A stretch of 64,000 nucleotides of DNA from CAYLLD01 sp964425135 (GTDB lineage: Bacteria; Pseudomonadota; Alphaproteobacteria; Rhodobacterales; Rhodobacteraceae): contig CAYRKW010000005.1 in NCBI GenBank assembly GCA_964425135.1, forward strand, positions 17,147 through 81,146, given 5' to 3'. The notes under the pieces are model-generated. The model made no database searches and was not told where the DNA came from. It was given only the letters and a program-made list of their open reading frames with translations. The position numbers were made by a program, and so were the translations under genes. Within the stretch, counting starts at the first letter, position 1; every line of letters starts with the position of its first letter. This document shows positions 18,241 to 27,080 of the stretch, one piece after another.

Positions 18241-18978
18241 ATGTCAAAAATAGCACTTGTCACCGGAGGGGGATCGGGCATCGGGAAGGCCTGTGCTCTG
18301 AGCCTCGCGCAAGCCGGGTTTGAGGTCGTGGTCACAGGGCGACGCGCGGAGCCACTCGAAGAGGTGGTTGGCGCGATGGGCGGTGGCAAGGCGATTGCCT
18401 GCGACGTCACTGACGCGCAATCGGTGGACGACCTTTTTGCGCAGGTGGAGACGGCGTATGGTCGGCTCGATGTGCTGTTTAACAATGCAGGCAACAACGT
18501 GCCTGCCGCGCCGATCGGAGATATTCCGCCGGAGGATTTCCAGATGGTAATGAATGTGAACCTTTATGGTGCGTTTCTCGCAGCGCGGGGCGCGTTCAAT
18601 CTGATGCGCGCGCAAAAGCCGCAAGGCGGGCGGATCATCAATAACGGGTCGATCTCTGCACATGTGCCGCGTCCCGGTTCCAGTCCCTACACATCGACCA
18701 AACATGCGATCACCGGGTTAACGCGGACGATCTCGCTGGATGGGCGGCCCTACAATATTGCGTGCGGGCAGATTGATATCGGGAATGCGGCGTCGGATAT
18801 GACAACGCAGATGCAGGCGGGCGTGCCGCAGGCTGATCTGTCGATCAAGGCGGAGCCGGTGATGGATGTGGCGCATGTCGCGAGTTCCGTGCTGCATATG
18901 GCGCAGCTTCCGCTGGATGCGAATGTGCAGTTCATCACCGTCATGGCGTCAGCGATGCCGTATGTCGGTCGCGGTTGA
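18241..18978 (+). CDS. SDR-family oxidoreductase (sugar acid/alcohol type)
   Basis: 245 residues with the SDR glycine motif VTGGGSGIGKAC, NNAGNN, and catalytic NNGSISAHVPRPGSSPYTST followed by Lys. Start ATG 18241 follows CGGAGA. It precedes the MDR dehydrogenase by 18 bp. In idonate/gluconate-type pathways an SDR gluconate 5-dehydrogenase is paired with an MDR L-idonate dehydrogenase, so a ketogluconate-like substrate is plausible, but the sequence does not prove it. Confidence 0.85.
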   Translation: MSKIALVTGGGSGIGKACALSLAQAGFEVVVTGRRAEPLEEVVGAMGGGKAIACDVTDAQSVDDLFAQVETAYGRLDVLFNNAGNNVPAAPIGDIPPEDFQMVMNVNLYGAFLAARGAFNLMRAQKPQGGRIINNGSISAHVPRPGSSPYTSTKHAITGLTRTISLDGRPYNIACGQIDIGNAASDMTTQMQAGVPQADLSIKAEPVMDVAHVASSVLHMAQLPLDANVQFITVMASAMPYVGRG

Positions 18979-18996
18979 TCTGGCAGGAGGGTTTTG

Positions 18997-20031
18997 ATGA
19001 TGCGTGCGCTTGTACTTCACGCTCCTGGCGATTTGCGCTTGGAGGAAGCGTCAGTTGGTGATCCGGGGCCGTCGCAGGTTCTGGTGAAGATGGCCGCGGG
19101 CGGCATCTGCGGCTCTGATCTTCATTATTACCACCACGGCGGGTTTGGGACGGTTAAGCTCAAAGAGCCGATGATTCTGGGCCACGAGGTCTCGGGGCAT
19201 GTTGCGGCGCTTGGCAAAGATGTCGAGGGTCTGGCGGTCGGCGATCTGGTGGCGGTCTCGCCATCGCGTCCGTGCGGCACGTGTCAATATTGCGCGCAGG
19301 GGCATCGGAATCACTGCGAGAACATGCGGTTTTATGGCTCAGCCATGCCGTTTCCGCATATTCAGGGCGCGTTTCGCGAGGCGTTGGTTGCGGATGCGGC
19401 GCAATGCGTCAAGGCGGAAGGGCTTAGCGCGGGAGAGGCCGCGATGGCCGAGCCGTTGGCGGTTTGTCTGCATGCAACGCGGCGCGCGGGCGATTTGCTG
19501 GGCGCGCGGGTGTTGGTGACCGGATCGGGGCCGATTGGCACGCTGTCGGTGTTGGCGGCACGGGCGGCTGGAGCTGCGGAGATTGTTGTGACCGATCTTG
19601 TGGACAGCGCCCTTGGATATGCCACGCGGGTGGGTGCGGATCGGGTGATCAATATGTCCAGTGATGCGGCGGCTTTGACGGCGTATCAGGCGGGCAAGGG
19701 CACGTTTGATGTGCTGTTTGAGTGCTCCGGCGCGCCGATCGCGCTGGCTGGCGGGATTGCCGCGATGCGCCCGCGCGGGATCGTCATGCAGCTTGGGCTG
19801 GGCGGCGATATGAACATTCCGATGCAGGCGCTTACAGCCAAAGAGCTTGACCTGCGCGGCTCGTTCCGCTTCCACGAGGAGTTCGCAACAGCGGTGAAGC
19901 TGATGCAAAACGGGATGATCGACGTGAAGCCGCTGATCTCGCATACGGTCGGGATTGAGGAGGCGGGCGAAGGGTTTGCGCTGGCCAACGACCGGACACG
20001 GGCGATGAAGGCGCAGATTGCGTTTGGGTAG
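18997..20031 (+). CDS. Zinc-dependent MDR alcohol dehydrogenase, L-idonate 5-dehydrogenase-like
   Basis: About 344 residues. Catalytic zinc ligands lie in GGICGSDLHYYHHGGFG and ILGHEVSGHV; the structural zinc cluster is CGTCQYCAQGHRNHC. The NAD(P)-binding motif is VTGSGPIGTLSVLAARAAGA. The CGSDLHYYxxGxxG start is typical of idonate/sorbitol dehydrogenases, which oxidise a secondary hydroxyl of a polyol or sugar acid. AGGAGG lies six bases before the ATG at 18997, which sets the start. Together with the upstream SDR it may form a two-step sugar-acid pathway. Confidence 0.88.
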   Translation: MMRALVLHAPGDLRLEEASVGDPGPSQVLVKMAAGGICGSDLHYYHHGGFGTVKLKEPMILGHEVSGHVAALGKDVEGLAVGDLVAVSPSRPCGTCQYCAQGHRNHCENMRFYGSAMPFPHIQGAFREALVADAAQCVKAEGLSAGEAAMAEPLAVCLHATRRAGDLLGARVLVTGSGPIGTLSVLAARAAGAAEIVVTDLVDSALGYATRVGADRVINMSSDAAALTAYQAGKGTFDVLFECSGAPIALAGGIAAMRPRGIVMQLGLGGDMNIPMQALTAKELDLRGSFRFHEEFATAVKLMQNGMIDVKPLISHTVGIEEAGEGFALANDRTRAMKAQIAFG

Positions 20032-20086
20032 AGGTTGGTGAGGGCAACTAATTCGAGTGTTGGTTAGTCGTCACTTTGACAAGCAA

Positions 20087-20173
20087 TGTTTACCGTCCGG
20101 CGACGCCAGACAGCCCCCGACCCTCCCCACGGGAGGGGGCGTGCGCCCCTACCCAGGGTCGCGGGCTGTCCTA
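20087..20173. repeat. Intergenic palindromic repeat, copy 2
   Basis: Shares both ends with the element at 14456-14542. Here the arms GACAGCCCCCGACCCT and AGGGTCGCGGGCTGTC are complementary at 15 of 16 positions, giving a strong cruciform or hairpin, with an inner CCCTCCCC/GGGAGGGG pair. It lies between the convergent dehydrogenase and glycoside hydrolase genes and may also serve as a bidirectional terminator. Confidence 0.7.
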
Positions 20174-20214
20174 TGTCATTGAAGCTGGTGCAGTGAGATT
20201 TGTCTGCTCGTGCC

Positions 20215-21495
20215 CTAAGCCATCATCTCTTCACTTCGAAGGATCTCGATCACCATCGCTGCCGTCCACGTAAAAGCGTCGCCGCCGCAGCCTTCGGCGG
20301 TGATCGGGTCGTAGTATTCGGCAAAGCCGCTTTTCTCGATCAGTCGCAGGCTGTCGCGGGCGATACGGTCTGACATTTGCGTAAGGCCTGCGTTCTTCAG
20401 GCCGTCAGCGATCATGTAGTTCACGATCAGCCATGTGGGGCCGCGCCAGTAGCGTAGGCTGTCGAAGGCGGGGCAGGTCGGGTCGTGGCTTGGGACAATG
20501 TAGTCGCAGCTTTCGGCCAGCGTCGCGATCCGCTCCGCAATCGCAATGGCGCGGGTTTGCGGGATTGCGGCGAAGACAGCGAGGATGCCACCGACAGAGC
20601 GGCTGTCGACGGGCGCATCAATGGCGCGGTCATAGCAGAGATACTGACCGTGCTGATCGCTCCAAAGCCCATCGAGCGCGGCGATGCCTTTGGCGGCCAG
20701 GGCGCGGGATTGGACTGCAATCTCGGTCTCGCCAAGGCTGTCAGCAAGCTGTGCCAGATCGGCGCAAGAGCGGATGAGGATAGCGTTGAAGCCCGGATCA
20801 ACGATGCGAAACGGTGAGGCGTCATGCAGCTTATCGTTATCCCAGCCAAGGCTTTTGAAGTGCTGAACGAGCCAGATGTAGCGCTTGTATTGCGCGTCGG
20901 TCGGTCGATGCTCGGGATTTGCGTGTTGCGTGTCGCGGCGGGTGAAACTGCCTACGCCGTCAGTTGGTACACGCTCAAAGGCCGCGTCCCAATCGACGGA
21001 ATTGTCGCGCCCTGTCTCCCACGGGTGGATCACGGCGACGAGGCCGGTGCCTTTCGGATCGCGGCAGCGGTAGAACCAGTTGTGCCACGCGTGAATACGC
21101 GGCAGTAGGGCACGCGCGCGGGTGGCGGCCTGCGCGCGATCAGACGCGCGCTCGAACAGCCGGTTGAGGGCAAAGCCCGCAACAGCCGGCTGCGTAATGC
21201 CAGTGGTCGGCACGTCCCGACCGGTGTCCCAGACATCGGGGCCGGGGTAATACCCGTCATCATGCTCGTGAAAGATGATGTGCGGGACCATTCCATCCTT
21301 CCATTGATGGGCCATGAGCGTCTCGATTTCGGTCCAGCCGCGCGCTTCGTCAAATTGCGAAAACCCGATTGCGGCAAGCGCGCTGTCCCAGTTCCACTGG
21401 AAGGGATAGAGACCATGGGTCGGCACGGTGTAGTGGCCGCGATCATTCAGCGCCATCACCTCTTGCGCGCGCTGCATCATTTGGGATTTATCCAT
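20215..21495 (-). CDS. GH63-like (MGH1-type) glycoside hydrolase
   Basis: 426 residues with the (alpha/alpha)6-barrel features of GH63/GH37-related enzymes: QWNWDSALAAIGF, VIHPWETGRDNS, YRYW-like SLRYWRGPTWLIVNYM and the C-terminal GGDAFTWTAAMV. This is the pattern of mannosylglycerate/glucosylglycerate hydrolases and related alpha-glucosidases. No signal peptide, so it acts on an imported substrate. It is the last gene of the ABC transporter operon (3 bp after the ATPase), which points to hydrolysis of the sugar the transporter brings in, possibly a glucosyl- or mannosyl-type compatible solute. Confidence 0.85.
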   Translation of the reverse strand: MDKSQMMQRAQEVMALNDRGHYTVPTHGLYPFQWNWDSALAAIGFSQFDEARGWTEIETLMAHQWKDGMVPHIIFHEHDDGYYPGPDVWDTGRDVPTTGITQPAVAGFALNRLFERASDRAQAATRARALLPRIHAWHNWFYRCRDPKGTGLVAVIHPWETGRDNSVDWDAAFERVPTDGVGSFTRRDTQHANPEHRPTDAQYKRYIWLVQHFKSLGWDNDKLHDASPFRIVDPGFNAILIRSCADLAQLADSLGETEIAVQSRALAAKGIAALDGLWSDQHGQYLCYDRAIDAPVDSRSVGGILAVFAAIPQTRAIAIAERIATLAESCDYIVPSHDPTCPAFDSLRYWRGPTWLIVNYMIADGLKNAGLTQMSDRIARDSLRLIEKSGFAEYYDPITAEGCGGDAFTWTAAMVIEILRSEEMMA

Positions 21496-21498
21496 AGG

Positions 21499-22539
21499 TC
21501 AGGCCACCGCGCGGGTTGTTTCAGGGTCGAACCAGCGCACCCGGTTCGCTTGGGGTGTCAGGGTCAGCTTGTCACCGGGATGGATCGTCAGATCACTGTC
21601 CAGAACGGCGCGAAAGAGCGCGCCATCCACATCGCAGGTGACCAGAAGATGCGCGCCCAACGGCTCCACCACCTTCACGATTGCGCTCAGGCCACTCTCG
21701 CCAAGCTGCATGTCTTCGGGGCGGATCGCGAATTTCAGCGGCGCGTTGCTGTCCGGGCCATTCATGGAGGTGCCTGCAACGGTCCATTTGCCGCCGCCGG
21801 AGGGCGTTGCGTTTAGAAAATTCATCGGCGGATTGCCGATAAAGCCTGCAACAAACTCCGCCGCAGGATCGCGGTAGATCTCGATGGGGGAGGCGGCCTG
21901 AATAATCTTACCTTCGTGCATCACACTGATCCTGTCGGCCATGGACATCGCCTCGACCTGATCGTGGGTGACGTAGATCGCGGTAGTCTTGCTCTGTGCC
22001 AGAACGCCTTTCAACTCGGCTCGCATTTCCATGCGCAAGAGGGCGTCGAGATTGGATAATGGCTCATCCATTAAGATCACATCGGGTTCCATCGCCAGAG
22101 CGCGAGCGACTGCAACGCGCTGGCGCTGCCCCCCCGAAAGCTCGCCCGAATAGCGGCCTAGAAGCTGGTCGATGTGCATCAGACCGGCGGTCCGCTCGAC
22201 CCTGCGCTTCACCTCGTCATTGGGAAGTTTGGCCATGCGCAGCCCAAAACCGATGTTTTCGAACACGGTCAGATGCGGGAAGACGGCGTAATTCTGGAAC
22301 ACCATGGCGATGCCGCGGTCTTTGGGCGGCAGGTGATCGATGCGCTTGCCACCAATCCAGACCTCACCCTCGGTTGCGGTTTCCAGACCGCAGATGATGC
22401 GCAGCAGCGTCGATTTCCCGCAACCCGATGCGCCCAGAAGGACCATGAACTCCTGATCTGCAATGGTCAGGTTGATATCTTCCAGCGCCTGATACTCACC
22501 GAAGCGCTTGGCGACATTCTTGATTTCAATAACTGCCAT
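21499..22539 (-). CDS. Sugar ABC transporter ATP-binding protein, UgpC/MalK type
   Basis: 346 residues: Walker A LLGASGCGKSTLLR, signature LSGGQRQRVAVARAL, Walker B VILMDEPLSNLDALLR, and the C-terminal OB-like regulatory domain that marks CUT1 importers (MNFLNATPSG, FAIRPEDMQLG). It powers the two permeases encoded just upstream. Confidence 0.93.
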   Translation of the reverse strand: MAVIEIKNVAKRFGEYQALEDINLTIADQEFMVLLGASGCGKSTLLRIICGLETATEGEVWIGGKRIDHLPPKDRGIAMVFQNYAVFPHLTVFENIGFGLRMAKLPNDEVKRRVERTAGLMHIDQLLGRYSGELSGGQRQRVAVARALAMEPDVILMDEPLSNLDALLRMEMRAELKGVLAQSKTTAIYVTHDQVEAMSMADRISVMHEGKIIQAASPIEIYRDPAAEFVAGFIGNPPMNFLNATPSGGGKWTVAGTSMNGPDSNAPLKFAIRPEDMQLGESGLSAIVKVVEPLGAHLLVTCDVDGALFRAVLDSDLTIHPGDKLTLTPQANRVRWFDPETTRAVA

Positions 22540-22572
22540 TAGTCTGGCTCCTTTGTTATCTTCACCCCGCGA

Positions 22573-23406
22573 TCAGCGGTTGGCGATGCCCCACATGGCG
22601 AAGAGGTATTTGCGCACTGCGAAGATGAAGATCAGCGCAGGGACAACGAGGATGAACCCGCCTGCAAATTTCAGGTGTAGAGGTGAGCTGTCGAGATTTT
22701 GCAAAAGAAACGCGGTGAGTGTCCGGTTCTCGATGGTCAGAACGGCGGCGGCGAAAACCTCGTTCCATGAGATGACAAAGGCAAAGATGGCCGACGCGGT
22801 GATGCCAGGCAGGATCAGCGGCAGGACCACTTTGGTGAATGCCGTCAGCCGCGTGCAGCCAAGCGTCCATGCCGCTTCTTCCAGCTCCAGCGGTATGCCG
22901 GAGAACAGCGAGAAGGTGATCAGGACCGCGAACGGCACCGCAAGTGTGGTGTGCACCAGCGCAAGGCCGAAGACGGTGTCATCCAGCCCTGTACGGATGA
23001 ACATCACCGCCAGCGGCAGAGCCAGCAGCGGCAGCGGGAAGGCGCGGGTCAGCAGGATCAGGAGCCGGAAGGTGCCTTTGCCCGGAAAATCGAACCGCGA
23101 GAGTGCGTAGCCTGCGGGTGCACCGATAGCGATCGACATGATCATGGTCAGAACGGCCACGAGAATCGAGTTTTTGAGCGCGCTGATCATGCCCGCGAAA
23201 TTGGCAAAAAAGGTGAGTGAGCCTAAGTCGAACTCCGGAATGAAGGATTTGGGAAAGCTGTTGACCGCTTCGGGTGAGCTGAGCGTGTTGATCAGCAGGA
23301 AATAGAGCGGGACAATCACCCATGCGCAGAGCAGGAAGACAGCAGCGCCGTAGACATATCGCCCGGCTTTGCGCGCATCGGTGGGCTGAGGCGTTGTATC
23401 GCTCAT
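22573..23406 (-). CDS. Sugar ABC transporter permease, MalG type
   Basis: 277 residues with six predicted membrane helices and the EAA loop LEEAAWTLGCTRLTAFTKVV that contacts the ATPase. The N-terminal helix starts at GRYVYGAAVFLLCAWVIVPL. The start overlaps the end of the other permease by 4 bp. Confidence 0.92.
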   Translation of the reverse strand: MSDTTPQPTDARKAGRYVYGAAVFLLCAWVIVPLYFLLINTLSSPEAVNSFPKSFIPEFDLGSLTFFANFAGMISALKNSILVAVLTMIMSIAIGAPAGYALSRFDFPGKGTFRLLILLTRAFPLPLLALPLAVMFIRTGLDDTVFGLALVHTTLAVPFAVLITFSLFSGIPLELEEAAWTLGCTRLTAFTKVVLPLILPGITASAIFAFVISWNEVFAAAVLTIENRTLTAFLLQNLDSSPLHLKFAGGFILVVPALIFIFAVRKYLFAMWGIANR

Positions 23407-24251
23407 ATCGTCGCTCCTTTGGGAACGCGCAGGGCGCGCAGGATCAACAGGGTGAAGAGAATTGAGATCGCGAGGATTACCAGCGCCACGGCAGCAGCGG
23501 CTTCACTGTTCAGCAGATCGAACTGGTAGTTGTAGGTCTCGCCCATAAGAACGGGGAAGAGTGTACCACCCAAAGCTTGCACCACCGCAAAGACCTCAAA
23601 GGCGAGGATGACGCGCAGGATAAGCGCGGTCGAAAGCGACGGGCGTAGCATCGGCAGAGTGATGCGGGTGAAGCGTTTCCACGGGGAGGCACCGAAGACC
23701 TCGGCGGCTTCATAGTATTCCTTGGGGATCAGCCCGATGCCGGCAACGAGTATGACCAACATGATTGCGGTGGCGCGCCAAATCTCAGCGAGTGCGATGG
23801 CAACAAACACCAAGCCGGGGTTTTGATAGGTGAGCAGGTTTGCAGGTCTGTCGATCAGGCCCAGACCGCTCATCATCGAGTTCAAAAAGCCGGATTGTTC
23901 GAAGATCGCGAGCCAGATAATCCCGGCAGCAAGATCGGAGATGCCCAGCGGGATGGTCCAGATGTAGAGCACCATATCCCGCCCTTTTTGCATCCGGCTG
24001 ACCATCGTGGCCATCAAAAGCGCCAGCGCCAGTTGGATCGGCACAACGGCTGCGGCGAGATAGAGCGTGTTTTTCAGCGATATCGGAAATTTCCAGTGGC
24101 TGGTCACGTCTTTGAAGTTATCGAGCGTGAAGCCGCCCCCGTCCGAGCCGAACGCCTGCTGTGCCACAAGCACGAAGGGATAGAGGAAAAACAGGCACAA
24201 AAACAGCGTTACGGGCAAAATCAGGATGTAAGGAAGGTATCGTGCGCTCAT
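23403..24251 (-). CDS. Sugar ABC transporter permease, MalF type
   Basis: 282 residues with six hydrophobic helices and the EAA loop YEAAEVFGASPWKRFTRITL. It forms the channel with the MalG-type permease. A hairpin separates it from the substrate-binding protein gene upstream. Confidence 0.92.
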   Translation of the reverse strand: MSARYLPYILILPVTLFLCLFFLYPFVLVAQQAFGSDGGGFTLDNFKDVTSHWKFPISLKNTLYLAAAVVPIQLALALLMATMVSRMQKGRDMVLYIWTIPLGISDLAAGIIWLAIFEQSGFLNSMMSGLGLIDRPANLLTYQNPGLVFVAIALAEIWRATAIMLVILVAGIGLIPKEYYEAAEVFGASPWKRFTRITLPMLRPSLSTALILRVILAFEVFAVVQALGGTLFPVLMGETYNYQFDLLNSEAAAAVALVILAISILFTLLILRALRVPKGATI

Positions 24252-24301
24252 CAGACCGCTCCCGCAAAGAAAATCAAGGTTTCCAGATGTGCGTTTGGCG
24301 T

Positions 24302-24326
24302 GCCCGGGCCAATCTATGGCCCGAGC
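24302..24326 (-). terminator. Hairpin between binding-protein and permease genes
   Basis: CGGGCCA (24305-24311) and TGGCCCG (24317-24323) pair perfectly across five bases, and the stem extends with one mismatch to about 10 bp. Such hairpins after binding-protein genes commonly act as partial terminators or 3' stabilisers, raising binding-protein levels over permeases. Confidence 0.5.
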
Positions 24327-24350
24327 CTGATTTATGAGGTCAAAGCCGTC

Positions 24351-25613
24351 TTATTCGACCGGGCAAGGACCGTCCGATGCCGCATCAGGTGCCCAGCAAG
24401 GCGCACCGGATTCGTCCATGATCGCCTGCAGGCGAGGTTTGTGCTCGTCGAGCACAGTGCGGATGTCCTGACCTGCCAGAACGATACGCTCGAAGGTTTC
24501 AGTGTAGAGCTGGCTGAACTCGCCGCCCTTGTCACCCAAACCTGCGGGCAAAAGACCGGGGTTGGCATCTGCCGAGCCGGACATTTTCGCAACCGCATCA
24601 CCGGCCGCTTTCACAGCGGGAGGCAGATCGTCTGGAAGTGCTACGTCAACAACCGGGAAGAAGTTGGTTGTGCGCAGGGTCGCGATCTGGGTTTCGGGCT
24701 TGAGCATGTGCTGCACCAGCGCTTTGGCCGCATCCATGTCAGGAGCAGTGCGCGGGATGGCGACACCGGCCAGAACCGGCATGAAGCCACGACCTTTTGG
24801 ACCCGCGGGGGCCGGAAAGGCCACGAAGTCGTCGGGGCGCTCGTTGAACGCTTGGGCGACGCGCGAAGTGTGATCGAAGACGATCCATGCATCACCGCTC
24901 AGGAGTTGCTCTTGCAGGAACGAGAAGTTTGTCGAGGCTGGGTTTGTGACAGCCCAAAGCTCGCGCATTTTCTCCCAGGCCACAACCGCGTCGTCAGAGG
25001 CAAATGTGCGCACAACGCCATCTGTGTAGGACGGGTAGAGATAGCCCTGGAAGAAACGGTGCTTGAGGCCTTTTGGACCTGCGGGGAAGCCGAATTTCGC
25101 TTCGCCGGTTGCTTCCATCACATTGCCAGCCCATGCGATCAGTTGATCATAGGTCAGCGCATCAATGTCAGCGCCATCGGGCAGGTATTGCAGCGCTTCT
25201 TTATTGGCAGCCATGATGTAGCTGGCCTGCATCCAGGGGATGTACTGCATGTTGTCTGTGCCAAGCTTGGCAAGGTTGTTGAACGTGTCAGACGCTGACA
25301 TGCCCAAACCCTCAAGATCAACAAGATCGTCGGGGTTCATCGCTGAAAAATCGCCGTGGAGCGCGCCCAGAACACCGATCGTGCCGCTGCCCGCTTCAAG
25401 TTCCGCGTTCAGACGGGTGAGCCATGGGCCACCGTCGTTTGGCTGGTAGTCAACGTCGCCTGCACCGGCCAGAACGTTCTCGCGCATCGCTTGCGCTTCT
25501 TCGACCGGTTTGGCCTGTGTGGACCAGAACAGGACATCCGCTTGCGCAAGGCCCGCGGACATCATGAGGGCGATGCCTGAGGCGGCGCCGGTTAGTTTTT
25601 TGAGTAGAGCCAT
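24351..25613 (-). CDS. Extracellular solute-binding protein family 1 (sugar ABC transporter)
   Basis: 420 residues. Signal peptide GAASGIALMMSAGLAQA, then a mature periplasmic protein starting DVLFWSTQAKPVEE. The body has family 1 landmarks such as GDAWIVFDHTSRVAQAF and PKGRGFMPVLAGVAIPRTAP. It captures the substrate for the importer. The start ATG follows GGGAGGAATAG. It is first in the operon and faces the divergent lacI-type gene across 320 bp holding two operator-like palindromes. Confidence 0.92.
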   Translation of the reverse strand: MALLKKLTGAASGIALMMSAGLAQADVLFWSTQAKPVEEAQAMRENVLAGAGDVDYQPNDGGPWLTRLNAELEAGSGTIGVLGALHGDFSAMNPDDLVDLEGLGMSASDTFNNLAKLGTDNMQYIPWMQASYIMAANKEALQYLPDGADIDALTYDQLIAWAGNVMEATGEAKFGFPAGPKGLKHRFFQGYLYPSYTDGVVRTFASDDAVVAWEKMRELWAVTNPASTNFSFLQEQLLSGDAWIVFDHTSRVAQAFNERPDDFVAFPAPAGPKGRGFMPVLAGVAIPRTAPDMDAAKALVQHMLKPETQIATLRTTNFFPVVDVALPDDLPPAVKAAGDAVAKMSGSADANPGLLPAGLGDKGGEFSQLYTETFERIVLAGQDIRTVLDEHKPRLQAIMDESGAPCWAPDAASDGPCPVE

Positions 25614-25771
25614 CTATTCCTCCCAATAATAGTTTTAAGCCGGTGTCTCGTCCGGCGTTTGGCTTTTTTGCTGCCGAAGTCTGAGCAAAGGCCATACCTT
25701 CGGACATATCCGGCGCGCTGGTTCGAATGATGACACGCATCGTGCGACTCACTCGCCTGACAGGAATAATG

Positions 25772-25789
25772 TGATATAACGATATATCA
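25772..25789. promoter_or_regulatory. LacI-type operator O1
   Basis: An 18-bp palindrome, TGATATAACGATATATCA, centred on CG as is typical for LacI-family sites. It lies about 160 bp upstream of the binding-protein gene. The reverse complement of the second site at 25892-25909 matches it at 17 of 18 positions. Confidence 0.75.
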
Positions 25790-25891
25790 TGTGTCAACAG
25801 GTTTCTTGTGTGGATTGTGCGGGTGGCAGCAAGCGTGAGGGGCGAAATGCCAAAGAACCTATTGATCTTTGCCGACAAAGATTCCAATTTT

Positions 25892-25909
25892 TGATAAATC
25901 GTTATATCA
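25892..25909. promoter_or_regulatory. LacI-type operator O2
   Basis: TGATAAATCGTTATATCA, a CG-centred palindrome 120 bp from O1 and 24 bp before the regulator's start codon. Position and identity suggest autorepression and possible looping between the two sites. Confidence 0.75.
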
Positions 25910-25933
25910 AACACGCATGATGGGCCGGACACA

Positions 25934-26938
25934 GTGAGCAGACCTACGCTTGGAAGCGTTGCCAAGGAAGCGGGCGTCTCTATCCCGACGGTCTCTCAGG
26001 TGTTGCGCGGGACAGGGCGTATTTCCGAGCAGACCCGCGGCAAAGTCCTCAGGGCGGCAAAGAAGCTGCATTATGTGCCAGACTCGCGTGCGGCCTCGAT
26101 CCGCTCGGGGGAAAACCGCGAGATTGGCTTTGTGATTAACCAGTTGCTCAACCCCTTCAATGCCGAGGTGGTGAGCGGTGTCGTGGAGCTGTTGGAGGCG
26201 GAGGAATATCTGGTCTCTATTCTGGACACACGTGATAATGCACAGCGGCAGGGTCGCCAGCTTGAGGCGTTTATTCGCAATGGGCGCGGCGGTCTGATGT
26301 GGGTTCCAGCGCTCGATACACCCGATGAGACCTTCGCCTTGTTACGTGCCCATCGCACCCCGACCGTGACGTTCTTGCGGCCTGCGGGCAGCGATTTCGA
26401 TCATGTCGGTATTCGCGATGCGCAAGCGACGGAAACGGCGACCAAGTATCTGATCGATTTGGGGCACCGGCGCATCGCCTATGTGGGCGGGACGGATATG
26501 ACATTCGTGCGGGCGCAACGCGTTGCAGGCTATCGGGCAGCGCTTGCAGCGCGTGGGCTTGAGAGCGAGATCGTCTGGCCGTCCGAAGACAATAAACCTG
26601 CGGGGATGAAGGCGCTCAATACACTTTTGGAGGCGCACCCGGATGTGACAGCGATCGTTTGCAACGGGGATATGGTGGCGCTGGGCGGTTGTCTTGCGCT
26701 GCTGCGGGCTGGCTTGCGTCCGGGCCATGATGTGTCTGTGGTGGGATTCGACGATATCTCGGAGGCGGCAGTTGCAACGCCTTCGCTTTCCACCATGGCG
26801 GTTTCGCCGCGACGGCTGGGGCGGAAGCTGGCGCGGGTGTTGTTGGAGCGTATTCGCGATCCGGATATGCCGGTGACCGTGTCGGAAGTATCTGCCGAAT
26901 TGGTGGTGCGCGAGACGACGGGTGCGCCGGTTGTGTGA
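25934..26938 (+). CDS. LacI-family transcriptional regulator
   Basis: 334 residues. The N-terminal helix-turn-helix and hinge read TLGSVAKEAGVSIPTVSQVL and later VPDSRAASIRSGE. The rest is a periplasmic-binding-like effector domain (ITQLLNPFNAEV-like segment, YVGGTDMTFVRAQRVAGY, SVVGFDDISEAA). It starts at GTG 25934. It is divergent from the sugar ABC operon and very likely represses it through the two palindromes between them. The effector is presumably the transported sugar. Confidence 0.93.
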   Translation: MSRPTLGSVAKEAGVSIPTVSQVLRGTGRISEQTRGKVLRAAKKLHYVPDSRAASIRSGENREIGFVINQLLNPFNAEVVSGVVELLEAEEYLVSILDTRDNAQRQGRQLEAFIRNGRGGLMWVPALDTPDETFALLRAHRTPTVTFLRPAGSDFDHVGIRDAQATETATKYLIDLGHRRIAYVGGTDMTFVRAQRVAGYRAALAARGLESEIVWPSEDNKPAGMKALNTLLEAHPDVTAIVCNGDMVALGGCLALLRAGLRPGHDVSVVGFDDISEAAVATPSLSTMAVSPRRLGRKLARVLLERIRDPDMPVTVSEVSAELVVRETTGAPVV

Positions 26939-27080
26939 TCGGGTTACGCGGATCATCGGTGATATCTGTGCAAGCTTAGAGCGCCGTCCAACAAATCTGA
27001 CCCATTCTGCTCGTCCGGGCTGGGGACGAGAACCGCCCTCATCGCTAAAAGTCATCCATCGCGGATTAACACCCCATCAG

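Noticed and set aside
23823..25298. Long plus-strand open frame (491 codons) across the sugar ABC transporter genes
   Set aside because: It is antisense to two clear genes (permease and binding protein) and its translation has no membrane, signal or domain pattern. It is a by-product of GC-rich codon use.
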